From: Candidatus Contendibacter sp.
GTDB taxonomy: Bacteria > Pseudomonadota > Gammaproteobacteria > Competibacterales > Competibacteraceae
Reading direction: 5' to 3'
Length of the DNA stretch: 64,000 bases
Assembly (NCBI GenBank): GCA_029624765.1
Contig: JARSSO010000027.1
Span: 1 to 64,000, forward strand
Made by a program: the position numbers and the translations under genes. Shown here one piece after another: positions 26,980 through 36,320 of the stretch (within the stretch, counting starts at the first letter, position 1; each line of letters opens with the position of its first letter). The notes under the pieces were generated by a model. That model did no database searches. It was not told the origin of the DNA and saw only the letters and a list, made by a program, of their open reading frames with translations.

Positions 26980-27019
26980 ACCGGAACGCGCCCGCTCATT
27001 TCAATGGGCGCGTTCCGGT
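26980..27019 (+). promoter_or_regulatory. Long perfect hairpin in the acnB leader
   Basis: accggaacgcgccc (26980-26993) and gggcgcgttccggt (27006-27019) form a perfect 14-bp stem with a 12-nt loop, 81 nt before the acnB GTG. A T-run lies upstream (gttttttg), not downstream, so it is not a plus-strand terminator. It is more likely a leader RNA structure or an operator. Confidence 0.55.
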
Positions 27020-27100
27020 CACCCCATTAAATTCACCACGATCCACCGCACCGGTCTCCATGACCCGTGGAAACCGCGCCATCATCAAGGGGATTCTTCC

Positions 27101-29692
27101 GTGCTCGAAAACTACCGCCAACACGCCGCCGAGCGTGCCGCGCTGGGCATTCCCGCCCTGCCGCTCAGCCCACAGCAGACCGCCGACCTGGTTGCGCTCC
27201 TTAAAAACCCACCCAAGGGCGAAGAGAACTTCCTGCTGGAACTCATCACCCATCGGGTGCCGGCGGGCGTCGATCAGGCCGCCTACGTCAAGGCCGCCTT
27301 CCTGGCCGCCGTCGCCAAGGGCGAGACCCGGTCGCCGCTGATTTCCCGGGTGCGCGCCACCGAGCTGCTCGGCACCATGCTGGGCGGCTACAACATCCAG
27401 CCGCTGATCGATCTGCTCGACGACGCCGAGTGCGCCCCCGCCGCCGCCAAGGCGCTGTCGCACACCCTGCTGATGTTCGACTACAAGCACGGCGTCAAGG
27501 AAAAGGCCGATGCCGGCAACGCCCACGCCCAGCAAGTCATGAAATCCTGGGCCGAGGCCGAATGGTTCACCAGCCGGCCCAAGGTGCCCGAGAAAGCGAC
27601 CGTCACCGTGTTCAAGGTCGCCGGCGAAACCAACACCGACGACCTCTCCCCCGCCCCCGACGCCTGGAGCCGACCCGACATCCCGCTGCACGGGCTGGCG
27701 ATGCTGAAGATGGAGCGTCCGGGCATCCAGCCCGACGAACCCGGCAAGATCGGCCCGTTGAAACTGATCGAGGCGCTGAAACAGAAAGGCTATCCGGTCG
27801 CCTACGTCGGCGACGTGGTCGGCACCGGCTCCAGCCGCAAGTCCGCCACCAACTCGGTGCTGTGGTGGACCGGCGAGGACATCCCCTACGTGCCCAACAA
27901 GCGCTACGGCGGCTACTGCCTCGGCGGCAAGATCGCCCCGATTTTCTTCAACACCCAGGAAGACGCCGGCGCGCTGCCGATCACCGACTGCGACGTGACC
28001 AAAATGAACATGGGCGATGTCATCGACATCCACCCCTATGAAGGCGTCGTCAGAAATCACGACACCGGCGCGGAACTGAGCCGGTTCCGCTTCAAATCCG
28101 ATGTGCTCCTGGACGAAGTACAGGCCGGCGGGCGCATCAACCTGATCATCGGTCGCGGCCTGACCGACTGGGCGCGCGAAGTCCAGGGCCTCGGCCCCAG
28201 CCCGATCTTCCGCCGCCCGGTGGCGCCGAAGGATTCCGGCAAAGGCTTCACCCTGGCGCAGAAAATGGTCGGCAAGGCCTGCGGCGTGGCCGGTATCCGT
28301 CCCGGCACGTATTGCGAGCCGAAGATGACCACGGTCGGTTCCCAGGACACCACCGGCCCGATGACCCGCGACGAGTTGAAAGACCTGGCCTGCCTGGGCT
28401 TCTCCGCCGATCTGGTCATGCAGTCGTTCTGCCATACCGCCGCCTATCCCAAGCCGGTGGACGTGCAGACCCATCACACCCTGCCCGACTTCATTTCCAG
28501 TCGCGGCGGCGTGGCGCTGCGCCCCGGCGACGGCATCATTCACTCCTGGCTGAACCGGATGTTGCTGCCGGACACCGTCGGCACCGGCGGCGACTCGCAC
28601 ACCCGCTTCCCCATCGGCATCAGCTTCCCGGCCGGTTCCGGGTTGGTGGCGTTCGCGGCGGCGACCGGCTCGATGCCGCTCGACATGCCGGAATCGGTGC
28701 TGGTGCGCTTCAAGGGTAAAATGCAGCCCGGCATCACCCTGCGCGACCTGGTCAACGCTATCCCCTACGCCGCAATTCAGGCTGGCACGCTGACCGTCGC
28801 CAAGGAAGGCAAGAAGAACGTGTTCAACGGCCGGATTCTGGAAATCGAGGGGCTGCCAGACCTGAAGGTCGAGCAGGCGTTCGAACTGTCCGACGCCTCC
28901 GCCGAACGGTCCGCCGCCGGCTGCACGGTGCGGTTGAACCAGGAACCGATCATCGAGTACCTGAACAGCAACATCACGCTGCTCAAGTGGATGATCGCCA
29001 ACGGCTATCAGGACGCCAAGACCCTGGAGCGCCGGATCAGGGGCATGGAGGCGTGGCTGGCCAATCCGACGCTGATGGAGCCGGACGCCGACGCCGAGTA
29101 CGCGGATATCATCGAGATCGACATGGACCAGATCAAGGAGCCGTTGCTGGCTTGTCCGAACGATCCCGACGATGTCAAGACGTTGTCCGCCGTGGCCGGC
29201 GACAAGATCGACGAGGTGTTCATCGGTTCCTGCATGACCAACATCGGCCACTACCGGGCCGCTGGCAAGGTACTGAGCGGCCAAGCCAATATCCCGACCC
29301 GGCTGTGGATTTCGCCGCCGACCAAGATGGACGCCCGCCAGTTGAGCGAGGAAGGCTACTACGCGATCTACGGCACCGCCGGGGCGCGGATGGAAATGCC
29401 CGGATGTTCGCTGTGCATGGGTAACCAGGCGCGGGTGGCGGATGGCGCGACCGTGGTCTCGACCTCGACCCGCAACTTCCCCAACCGGCTGGGCAAGGGC
29501 GCCAACGTGTACCTGAGTTCGGCGGAACTGGCGGCGGTCTGCGCCTTGCTGGGCAAGATTCCGACTTTCGCGGAGTACATGAAGTACATGGGCGAAATCG
29601 GAACCAAGGGCGCGGAGATTTACCGCTACCTGAACTTCAATCAGGTGGAGGAGTATCAGCAGGTAGCGGACACGGTGAAGCTGGCGGCGTGA
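27101..29692 (+). CDS. acnB: Bifunctional aconitate hydratase 2 / 2-methylisocitrate dehydratase
   Basis: AcnB interconverts citrate and isocitrate in the TCA cycle and can dehydrate 2-methylisocitrate; apo-AcnB also binds mRNA. The 863-residue product (865 in E. coli) begins [22 protein letters not shown] after a GTG at 27101 with AAGGGGA upstream. The N-terminal HEAT-like domain runs to about 160, then the swivel domain, then the catalytic domains. The 4Fe-4S ligands are Cys in [11 protein letters not shown] and two Cys in [22 protein letters not shown] is the substrate-site block. It is a single-gene unit with its own leader containing a long hairpin. Nothing is missing. Confidence 0.96.
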   Translation: MLENYRQHAAERAALGIPALPLSPQQTADLVALLKNPPKGEENFLLELITHRVPAGVDQAAYVKAAFLAAVAKGETRSPLISRVRATELLGTMLGGYNIQPLIDLLDDAECAPAAAKALSHTLLMFDYKHGVKEKADAGNAHAQQVMKSWAEAEWFTSRPKVPEKATVTVFKVAGETNTDDLSPAPDAWSRPDIPLHGLAMLKMERPGIQPDEPGKIGPLKLIEALKQKGYPVAYVGDVVGTGSSRKSATNSVLWWTGEDIPYVPNKRYGGYCLGGKIAPIFFNTQEDAGALPITDCDVTKMNMGDVIDIHPYEGVVRNHDTGAELSRFRFKSDVLLDEVQAGGRINLIIGRGLTDWAREVQGLGPSPIFRRPVAPKDSGKGFTLAQKMVGKACGVAGIRPGTYCEPKMTTVGSQDTTGPMTRDELKDLACLGFSADLVMQSFCHTAAYPKPVDVQTHHTLPDFISSRGGVALRPGDGIIHSWLNRMLLPDTVGTGGDSHTRFPIGISFPAGSGLVAFAAATGSMPLDMPESVLVRFKGKMQPGITLRDLVNAIPYAAIQAGTLTVAKEGKKNVFNGRILEIEGLPDLKVEQAFELSDASAERSAAGCTVRLNQEPIIEYLNSNITLLKWMIANGYQDAKTLERRIRGMEAWLANPTLMEPDADAEYADIIEIDMDQIKEPLLACPNDPDDVKTLSAVAGDKIDEVFIGSCMTNIGHYRAAGKVLSGQANIPTRLWISPPTKMDARQLSEEGYYAIYGTAGARMEMPGCSLCMGNQARVADGATVVSTSTRNFPNRLGKGANVYLSSAELAAVCALLGKIPTFAEYMKYMGEIGTKGAEIYRYLNFNQVEEYQQVADTVKLAA

Positions 29693-30041
29693 GCGTCCGC
29701 CCGCTAGTCGTGGCTTAGGCTTCCATCATTGTCCATCGGGGATGCTCGCGGTCGCGCGCTCGGCGACAAACGACGCGGGTTTTTCCCGATGGGATCTATT
29801 AATACTTCAGGCAATTTTTGTTCTCTTGAATCAAGGGGTTGGGGTTCAAAAATGGGATTAAATCCATGTCAGGTGTCTACTCCAACACTAAAAATTCCTA
29901 AGCGGTTGATTTTTTCATGGGCGTGTACCCTAAATGGAACCAAAAACTGTCCGAACTATTTCTATCAAACCGTCAAGCTGTTACTTTCTCGCCAGCTAGT
30001 CAAAAAATACCGCGTTGATCTGAATACAAAGATGATGGCAA
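29693..30041. other. Intergenic region, no convincing gene
   Basis: This 349-nt stretch after acnB falls abruptly from GC-rich to AT-rich near 29800. One plus-strand frame stays open from 29729 to 30082, but its translation shows no family, straddles the composition change and runs over the GIY-YIG start, so I do not call it. The change marks a likely left boundary of acquired DNA. Confidence 0.5.
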
Positions 30042-30698
30042 ATGAGCGAACGGTATGGCGTAGTCTATTTCGTCGGATCTAGAACAAACGGCCCCATTAA
30101 GATCGGATTCACTACTGATCTTACTGTGTCTAGTCGGCTAGCCCAACTCCAAACCGGATCTTCGGAAAAGCTTTTTTTACTTGGCAAAATCATGGGTGGT
30201 CCCAAGCTTGAACAGGCTATTCATAATCTACTTGAAACACATCTTGTTCAAGGTGAATGGTTCGAACGGGAAGCAGCCTTAGCGATAATGAATCGGTTGC
30301 ACGACTCTTCTGTACACCATTATGGAGATTTTGTCTTACGATTAATGGACTGTGCATATCGACTCATACTAGAAGATGAAGATAATACGCTTGAGCCGAT
30401 TGAACTCCAAGTTGCTCGACACCTCGTTTCTGATATGGCTCACGAACTGACTGTAGTTAATACGGACAAACCGCTACCTCTTCGTTCATGGCTTGCAAAG
30501 CAAAGGGAACGCGATGATCCAATTGGTGATCTAGCAACGGATGCTTTTCGGGATTCACGATTTCCTGCTGTTGGAAATCTTGAGGTATATCTTGATTACG
30601 TTCTAGATAGGATCAACAATTCTGCAGTCACCCGTACTGTTATCGAAGCATGGATTGAATGCGATATAGCAGTTTGTCGCTTGCCATCTTCGGAATAG
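30042..30698 (+). CDS. GIY-YIG (T5orf172/MUG113-like) protein with C-terminal YozE-like domain
   Basis: The 218-residue protein joins two small domains. Residues 3-80 look like a T5orf172/MUG113-type GIY-YIG module: GVVYFVGSRTNGPIKIGFTTD, RLAQLQTGSSEKL and EGWF-like GEWFE near 78. The C-terminal part, PLRSWLAKQRERDDPIGDLATDAFRDSRFP and a following YLDYV helix (about 145-195), matches the YozE SAM-like fold. GIY-YIG modules are often nucleases in mobile elements and restriction systems. Codon use and AT content differ from the neighbouring acnB, suggesting horizontal origin. The start at 30042 has only a weak purine-rich ribosome site. No partner gene is visible; function unknown. Confidence 0.65.
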   Translation: MSERYGVVYFVGSRTNGPIKIGFTTDLTVSSRLAQLQTGSSEKLFLLGKIMGGPKLEQAIHNLLETHLVQGEWFEREAALAIMNRLHDSSVHHYGDFVLRLMDCAYRLILEDEDNTLEPIELQVARHLVSDMAHELTVVNTDKPLPLRSWLAKQRERDDPIGDLATDAFRDSRFPAVGNLEVYLDYVLDRINNSAVTRTVIEAWIECDIAVCRLPSSE

Positions 30699-30764
30699 AA
30701 ACCCAAGTTAGGTACTACTGTGTACCTTTGTAGGGACCTGAAGTTGTTGAGATATTTGAATAAT

Positions 30765-30781
30765 GGTATGCAATGCATACC
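30765..30781. other. 17-bp palindrome upstream of the SpoU-family gene
   Basis: ggtatgca-a-tgcatacc is a perfect dyad around one central base within the 204-nt gap 30699-30902, which holds no gene that I can support. It could be an operator, but no known regulator site matches. Confidence 0.35.
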
Positions 30782-30902
30782 CTACTTGGCTTATTTTGAA
30801 CAAAAAACATTCCAAAAACTAAAAAGGGCTGAAGAAGTCCCAAAGCAATGAACGCAACCAACAGCATGAATATCGCATTTCGGGCAAGCCGCCCAAGAGG
30901 AG

Positions 30903-31745
30903 ATGTTCGGTGAATCGAAGAGCCACGAGGCTCGTGCCGACACCCCGGAAATTCTCGCCCACTCCCGCGCGCTCCAAGCGTCTCGAAAGTTACGAGACGC
31001 GCAAAGGGTGTTCTTCATCGAGGGAATTCGCAATTTCCTCTCGGCGCTGGATCACGAGTGGGAAATCGAGTCCACTTTATACAGCGAGCGCCTGCTGAAA
31101 TCCGGCATCGCCCGCAGCAAAATCAGATCGCTTGCGCGTCAAGGCATCCCGACGTTCAAGCTCTCGCCGGAGGAATTTCGCTCGATCTCGACGACCCAAC
31201 AAGCATCCGGTGTCGCCGCCTTGGTGAAACAACGCACTTGGCCGCTCGAATACGATGGACTGACTCGCGGCCCGCTATGGTTGGTCGTGCAAAGCCTGCA
31301 ATCGAATGGGAACCTGGGCAGCCTGTTGAGAACCTCGATGGCGGTTGGCGGGTGCGGTTTGATCGTCGTCGGCGAAGAGGTGGACCCGTTCAACCCAGAT
31401 TTGATTCGTGCGTCCATGGGCAGTTTCTTTGCCCAGAAAATCATCGCCACCACCATGCCGAAACTGAAAACCCAATGCAGGAAGCACTCGCTGCAAATCG
31501 TTGGCGCGTGTCCAAAAGCCTTATCGACTCATTTCGGATTCAAGTTCGAACACCCGTCATTGATTGTATTGGGGAACGAGCGTAGTGGTTTAAGTCCAGA
31601 ACTTCGGGATCTATGCACCGATTTCGTCTATATCCCGATGGCGGAAAACATCGACTCGCTCAATGTCTCGGTGGCGGGCAGCATTCTCATGTACGAAGCC
31701 ATGCGATGCGCCCTCCAAGCGGAGTCCCGGAAACGACATCCTTAA
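30903..31745 (+). CDS. SpoU/TrmH-family RNA 2'-O-methyltransferase
   Basis: A 280-residue SPOUT-class RNA methyltransferase. The N-terminal part (residues about 20-105) is an RNA-binding substrate domain with RKLRDAQRVFFIEGIRNF. The C-terminal SpoU domain shows the three family motifs: motif 1 LQSNGNLGSLLRTSMAVG, motif 2 LIVLGNERSGLSPE, and motif 3 IPMAENIDSLNVSVAGSILMYEA, forming the trefoil-knot SAM site. Such enzymes methylate ribose in tRNA or rRNA. Its target cannot be named from sequence. AGGAG precedes the ATG at 30903 closely (AAGAGGAG, 1 nt). It is followed 42 nt later by a membrane protein gene on the same strand. Confidence 0.85.
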   Translation: MFGESKSHEARADTPEILAHSRALQASRKLRDAQRVFFIEGIRNFLSALDHEWEIESTLYSERLLKSGIARSKIRSLARQGIPTFKLSPEEFRSISTTQQASGVAALVKQRTWPLEYDGLTRGPLWLVVQSLQSNGNLGSLLRTSMAVGGCGLIVVGEEVDPFNPDLIRASMGSFFAQKIIATTMPKLKTQCRKHSLQIVGACPKALSTHFGFKFEHPSLIVLGNERSGLSPELRDLCTDFVYIPMAENIDSLNVSVAGSILMYEAMRCALQAESRKRHP

Positions 31746-31787
31746 ATTTAACCCAAAATTGTCCTCAAACCTGGAGTTGGAGAGACC

Positions 31788-33044
31788 ATGGGAAAACGGC
31801 ATTCGATCACTCCTTTTTGGAGCCGTCTCCCACGCTTTTTTCTCTACCCGCTATTGCCACCAGCGCTGTTCGTATGCACAGGCTATGCCATCCTTCATGC
31901 CTGGCTCAGTCAAGCGGGCGTAGTCGGCTGGTTGTTCAGCGTAGTCGTCATGCTGGTGTTATTGAAATACGCCTACGAGGTGCTGAGCCACACCGCCGAC
32001 GGCTATCCGCAGGCGCCCTTCTCCGCCAAAGTCATGATCGGCGGCTATGCACTGCCTTTCAAACAGGCCGCCGTCATTATCACCGGCTATCAGGTAGCGA
32101 GCTTACTCGGCAAGAATCTGGGCTCCAAGGCAGTACTCCTGTTCGCCATGCTGTTTTGGCTGGTTCTTCCCGCCAGCGTGATCGTCCTCGCCATGACCCG
32201 CAGCCTGTTGAACGCCTTGAATCCGTTTCTCCTCATCGACTTGATCCGGCGCCTGGGTTGGGCCTATGCGGGCTTGTATGGGCTGCTCTATTGCTTGCAT
32301 ATCGCCTGGCAAAACGCACTCGGCTGGGTTTATAGCCACCCCTATTCGCCGATGTACAGCCTGCTCGCCGACGCGGTGAGCGCCTATTACCTGCTAGTGA
32401 TGTTTCACCTGATGGGCTATGTCATCTACCAGTACCACGAAGCGCTCGATTTCGAACCGGAAGGTCGGGACCAGGCTGATGTCGGCGATGACTCCCCGCC
32501 AGAGCTGGATCTCTACGAAACGTTCATGGCGCGCGGAGACCATGTCGCCGCCGCTGCCGAACTGCAATATTTCCTGAAAACCCGCCCACATGACCTGACG
32601 CGCCGCTTACGCCTGCATCGGCTGATCAAGATGTTGGACGACTCGGCGACTTTGTGCGCGCTGGGGCGCGACCTCATCACGGATTTGCTCGCCGACAAGC
32701 AGATTCGCCAAGCTGTCGAAGTGTTGGTGGACTGCTTGCGCGTCAACCCCGAATTCAAGCCCGCCCATGAAGCGCATTACCTGCCGCTCGCCGAAATGCT
32801 AAAAGCCGCTGGCGATGCGACAAGCGCGGTGCGGCTGATCCATGGTTTCCACCACCGTTACCCCGACAGTGAACACTTGCCGCGTTTGTACCTCATGGCG
32901 GCCGGGCTGTTGTTCGAGCAGCTACGCCAGCCGGTGCTCGCCGTTAAGCTCCTGGATTTCTTGCAAACCCACTACCCGGAGCATGCCATCCAGCCTGAGG
33001 TGCTGGCCTATCAAAAATTGATCAGGAGCCTTGCCAGACCTTAA
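31788..33044 (+). CDS. Integral membrane protein with C-terminal helical (TPR-like) repeats
   Basis: I do not recognise a named family. The 418-residue protein has about five or six membrane helices in the first 225 residues (for instance FFLYPLLPPALFVCTGYAIL, VVGWLFSVVVMLVLL, AVLLFAMLFWLVLPASVIVLA, SAYYLLVMFHLMGYVIY), with an acidic linker near 230-245. The C-terminal 170 residues form TPR-like helical hairpins (ETFMARGDHVAAAAELQYFLKTRP, IRQAVEVLVDCLRVNPEFKP, LAVKLLDFLQTHYPEH). The converging neighbour, a rhomboid protease, has a very similar tail. GGAGAGACC precedes the ATG. Likely an inner-membrane scaffold; function unknown. Confidence 0.7.
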   Translation: MGKRHSITPFWSRLPRFFLYPLLPPALFVCTGYAILHAWLSQAGVVGWLFSVVVMLVLLKYAYEVLSHTADGYPQAPFSAKVMIGGYALPFKQAAVIITGYQVASLLGKNLGSKAVLLFAMLFWLVLPASVIVLAMTRSLLNALNPFLLIDLIRRLGWAYAGLYGLLYCLHIAWQNALGWVYSHPYSPMYSLLADAVSAYYLLVMFHLMGYVIYQYHEALDFEPEGRDQADVGDDSPPELDLYETFMARGDHVAAAAELQYFLKTRPHDLTRRLRLHRLIKMLDDSATLCALGRDLITDLLADKQIRQAVEVLVDCLRVNPEFKPAHEAHYLPLAEMLKAAGDATSAVRLIHGFHHRYPDSEHLPRLYLMAAGLLFEQLRQPVLAVKLLDFLQTHYPEHAIQPEVLAYQKLIRSLARP

Positions 33045-33118
33045 GAGTTTTTGTAGCCGTGCAGATCCCTCTCGTCCGGTACGGCATACGGGGCGAAACC
33101 ACCAGGGAATCCGAACGG

Positions 33119-34579
33119 TTACGAATTTTTATTAGCCAGCGAGCGCGCCACCGGCGAGTTGGGGAAGCGGGTGAGCAGCAAGTCTTGGTACGTCTGAGCT
33201 TTGTCCGGCTGGTGGCTGCGATAAGCACTGACCAGTCTTGTTAGCGTGACGGACAGATCGGCAAAATGCGTTGGGTTATCCAGCATCACCCGCACCAGAC
33301 GTTCCGCGGACGCTGTATACCCGCTTGCAAGCAGGCGCGCGGCGAGCCGCTCGATCTGGGCTGGCGTGAGCCGGAGCTTGGGCCGCGCCCGTTTCAAATA
33401 TTCTTCCGCGACATCGGCGATCAACCGGTCGGTTGCAGGGTCTCGTTCGGCGAGACTCAGTATTTCCAGGCAAACTTCGTGATAATCCTCACCGGCGGGT
33501 TCCTCCTGGCAAGCCTGATAAAGCTGATACAGCACGCGGCGATCTTGCGGACGAATGCGGTGCAGTGTCTTCAGGATGGGCTTGGCTCTGCCAAACTCCA
33601 GCTCATTCATGTACGCCTCGGCTTGGCATAACTTCTCCTGATATCGGGCGGCGCGCTCCGGCTCGTCGAGATAGTCGGTATTGATCAAGGCGGGCCGGAA
33701 TTTGAACGCCAACCCGATCAGCGCGCCGCTCAAAAGCCCGCCGATATGGGCCAGATAATTGATATTACTGATATCGGAAAAGGCGAAATATCCGTAGATT
33801 TCCCAAGCCACCCACAAGACCAGCAATACCAGGGCCGGCGCCTTGGTGTAATTGAAATAGACCAGAACGAAGTAAAAAAAAGACACCCGCCGCCACCCAA
33901 ACAGTACGGCGTACAGTCCCATGACGCCCGAGATGGCACCCGAAGCGCCGATGCGTGGCACGATGCTGTCGCCATTGAAGAGAATATCCAATCCGGCGGC
34001 CCCCAAACCCGCCGCGATATAACTCGCGAGAAAAATCCAGCCGCCCAGCGTCGCTTCGACCATGAAACCGACCGCGAACAAAAACAGCATGTTACCGACC
34101 AGGTGCGCCACGCCGCCATGTAGAAACATGTGAGCCAACAGCGATTGCACATCGACTTGCGCAGGGCGCAGACCGAGGCGTTCCGAAGTAACGCGGTTCA
34201 GGAGCCGCTCAAACTCCACTCTTTTGATTTGCCATTCCGCGTATTGCGCATCCTTGAGGCTGACGATTCGGCCACCCCGCAAGCGTTCCATATAGGTTTT
34301 GTCGCGCTGCATCTTGAGCAAAACGCCGATATCGAGCGGCGAACGGTTCGCGGCTGAACTGGTGGTCGGACGCTGGGAAACCCCATTCACATAATCGACA
34401 TAGCGCGGCAACTCGATCCGGTCGAGGCGCGACTCAAAATAATAGCGGATGGCATCCTTCATGCGCCGCTCATCGTCGCTTTGAAAAAAAATAAAAACCA
34501 ATATATTGGCAAGAACAAGCAGGAGCATGACAAACGGCGGATGGCGCCAGTCGGGCTTGCGATCAAAGGGAATGAACAT
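33119..34579 (-). CDS. Rhomboid-family intramembrane serine protease with C-terminal helical repeats
   Basis: Rhomboids cut membrane proteins inside the bilayer with a Ser-His dyad. Here Ser213 lies in GASGAISG and His278 in NYLAHIGGLLSG; HGGVAHLVGNMLF (154-166) is the conserved helix-2 block with His159 and Asn163. An unusual soluble insert of about 100 residues (34-135) separates the first helix from the core. After the core, residues 300-486 form TPR-like helical hairpins ending in DLLLTRFPNSPVARSL. The gene converges with the membrane/TPR protein gene, whose tail is similar. The start at 34579 gives a short cytoplasmic N-terminus before helix 1. Both catalytic residues are present, so it is likely active. 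Confidence 0.85.
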   Translation of the reverse strand: MFIPFDRKPDWRHPPFVMLLLVLANILVFIFFQSDDERRMKDAIRYYFESRLDRIELPRYVDYVNGVSQRPTTSSAANRSPLDIGVLLKMQRDKTYMERLRGGRIVSLKDAQYAEWQIKRVEFERLLNRVTSERLGLRPAQVDVQSLLAHMFLHGGVAHLVGNMLFLFAVGFMVEATLGGWIFLASYIAAGLGAAGLDILFNGDSIVPRIGASGAISGVMGLYAVLFGWRRVSFFYFVLVYFNYTKAPALVLLVLWVAWEIYGYFAFSDISNINYLAHIGGLLSGALIGLAFKFRPALINTDYLDEPERAARYQEKLCQAEAYMNELEFGRAKPILKTLHRIRPQDRRVLYQLYQACQEEPAGEDYHEVCLEILSLAERDPATDRLIADVAEEYLKRARPKLRLTPAQIERLAARLLASGYTASAERLVRVMLDNPTHFADLSVTLTRLVSAYRSHQPDKAQTYQDLLLTRFPNSPVARSLANKNS

Positions 34580-34644
34580 CAGCCACCGGTATTTCTTGGT
34601 TGGATTTCACTATGCTCGATCACGATAACGCTCTATCAACCGCC

Positions 34645-36120
34645 CTAATCCCCCCGCTCCACCCTGACCACCTTGATCAGGTTGGCGCCGCTGGATGCGC
34701 CGACAGGCACTCCGGCGGTGAACACCACGATTTCGCCTTCCCGCACCAGATTCTTGTTGAGCAGAAACTCGGTGGCGGACCCGAGTAGATCGTCCACGGA
34801 GGTGACGACGGCTCCCAGTTGCAGCGGCGTCACCCCCCAGACCAGAGCCAGTTTGCGCAAGGTGGCGACTTTCGGGCTGAAGGCGATCAACGGCGCCAGC
34901 GGCCGAAACTTGGCCAGGCTCAGCACGCTCGCTCCGCTGTTGGTGAAGCCGACGATATAGCGGGCGCACACCTTGTCGGCCAGATCCATGGTGGCGAAAT
35001 GGACGGCATCCTCGATGCGCAGGGAGGCCCTGGCCAGCAGTTCCTCCTGAGTCAGGACGTTCTTCTCCATCAAGGTCTTAAAAATATCGCTGGCCTCGAC
35101 GCTCAGGGCGATGGCCTTCATCATCCGCACCGCCTCGACCGGATACTGACCGGCGGCGGTTTCCGCCGACAGCATCACCGCGTCGGTCCCGTCCAGAATG
35201 GCGTTAGCGACATCGTTGGCCTCGGCGCGGGTTGGCCGGGGATTGTTGATCATCGATTCCAACATCTGGGTGGCGGTGATCACCGGCTTGCCGGCGATGT
35301 TGCACTGGCGGATGATGCTTTTCTGCATCAACGGCACGTCCTGCGGCGAGGTTTCCACCCCCAGATCGCCGCGCGCCACCATGATCGCGTCGGCCACGGC
35401 GATGATCTCCTCAATATGTTGGTACGCTTCCGGCTTTTCGATCTTGGCGATGATCGGAATTTTGCGGCCGTAGGTAGTCAGCATGACATCGATCAACTCC
35501 TTGACGTCGTCAGCGTCTCGCACGAACGACAGCGCCACGTAATCCAGCCAGTGGTCGTAGGCGAACTGCAAATCGGCGCGGTCCTTGTCGGTGATGGCCG
35601 AAATCCTGAGCTTGACGTTGGGCAGGTTGACGCCCTTGCGCGGTTTCAGCCGGCCGCCGTTGACCACCTGGGTGAAAATCTCGCGTCCCTCGATGCGTTC
35701 GACGGTCAGTTCAAACAACCCGTCGTCGATCAACACCCGGTCACCCGGCTTCACCTCCTCGTGCAAGTCGCGATGGTCGATGGACACTTTTTTGAGGCCA
35801 TCATGGATTCCCCCCACCAAATCGTCGGTGGTCAGCACCAGGGTTTCGCCGGCCGCCACGTCCAGGGATTCACCCTCCAGTTGGCCGAGCCGAATCTTCG
35901 GACCCTGCAAGTCCTGAAAGATGGCGATGTAGCGATTCAGCTTCTGCGCCGCTTCCCGCACCAGCCGCACCGACAACGCATGATCGTCGTGATTGCCGTG
36001 CGAAAAGTTCAGCCGGATCACGTCGGCCCCTTCCCTCAGCAGTTTTTCCACCGTGTCCGGATTGCGGGAATTCGGCCCCAATGTCGCCACAATCTTGGTG
36101 AACTTCACGTTTTTCGCCAT
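34645..36120 (-). CDS. pyk: Pyruvate kinase
   Basis: Pyruvate kinase transfers phosphate from phosphoenolpyruvate to ADP in the last step of glycolysis. The 491-residue protein starts KFTKIVATLGPNSRNPDTVEKLL and includes the potassium/PEP block VIRLNFSHG, the catalytic Lys in IIAKIEKPEAYQHIEEI, the metal-binding VARGDLGVE and the helix TQMLESMINNPRPTRAE that identifies the enzyme. A B domain sits at about 72-170. The ending VGASSGANLIKVVRV is typical of PykA-type enzymes. It is transcribed alone and diverges from the GH57 gene, about 200 nt away. That neighbourhood suggests carbohydrate storage metabolism. Confidence 0.95.
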   Translation of the reverse strand: MAKNVKFTKIVATLGPNSRNPDTVEKLLREGADVIRLNFSHGNHDDHALSVRLVREAAQKLNRYIAIFQDLQGPKIRLGQLEGESLDVAAGETLVLTTDDLVGGIHDGLKKVSIDHRDLHEEVKPGDRVLIDDGLFELTVERIEGREIFTQVVNGGRLKPRKGVNLPNVKLRISAITDKDRADLQFAYDHWLDYVALSFVRDADDVKELIDVMLTTYGRKIPIIAKIEKPEAYQHIEEIIAVADAIMVARGDLGVETSPQDVPLMQKSIIRQCNIAGKPVITATQMLESMINNPRPTRAEANDVANAILDGTDAVMLSAETAAGQYPVEAVRMMKAIALSVEASDIFKTLMEKNVLTQEELLARASLRIEDAVHFATMDLADKVCARYIVGFTNSGASVLSLAKFRPLAPLIAFSPKVATLRKLALVWGVTPLQLGAVVTSVDDLLGSATEFLLNKNLVREGEIVVFTAGVPVGASSGANLIKVVRVERGD

Positions 36121-36320
36121 GTTCGGTGTCGCCCCCTAGCCGGAACGGTTCTTAAAATCAAACGGTTATCTTCCTATTCCCCAAGATAGAGTGTAAAGGA
36201 TGCGACCGCCGTCCTCAAAGTGGTTCGCGCCAGGAACCAGGCTGATCCAAAGTTCGGGCGGCAATTCGCGCCTGCTTGATTAAACTGATGCGTGCAAGAC
36301 AAACCAACGCGAGGTTTTCA

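Noticed and set aside
26980..27019. acnB leader hairpin as an intrinsic terminator
   Set aside because: No T-run follows it on either strand.
26996..29284. 762-codon open frame antisense to acnB
   Set aside because: Shadow of a GC-rich coding strand; acnB on the plus strand explains the region fully.
29729..30082. Possible 117-residue gene
   Set aside because: It crosses a composition boundary, overlaps the GIY-YIG start and resembles nothing.
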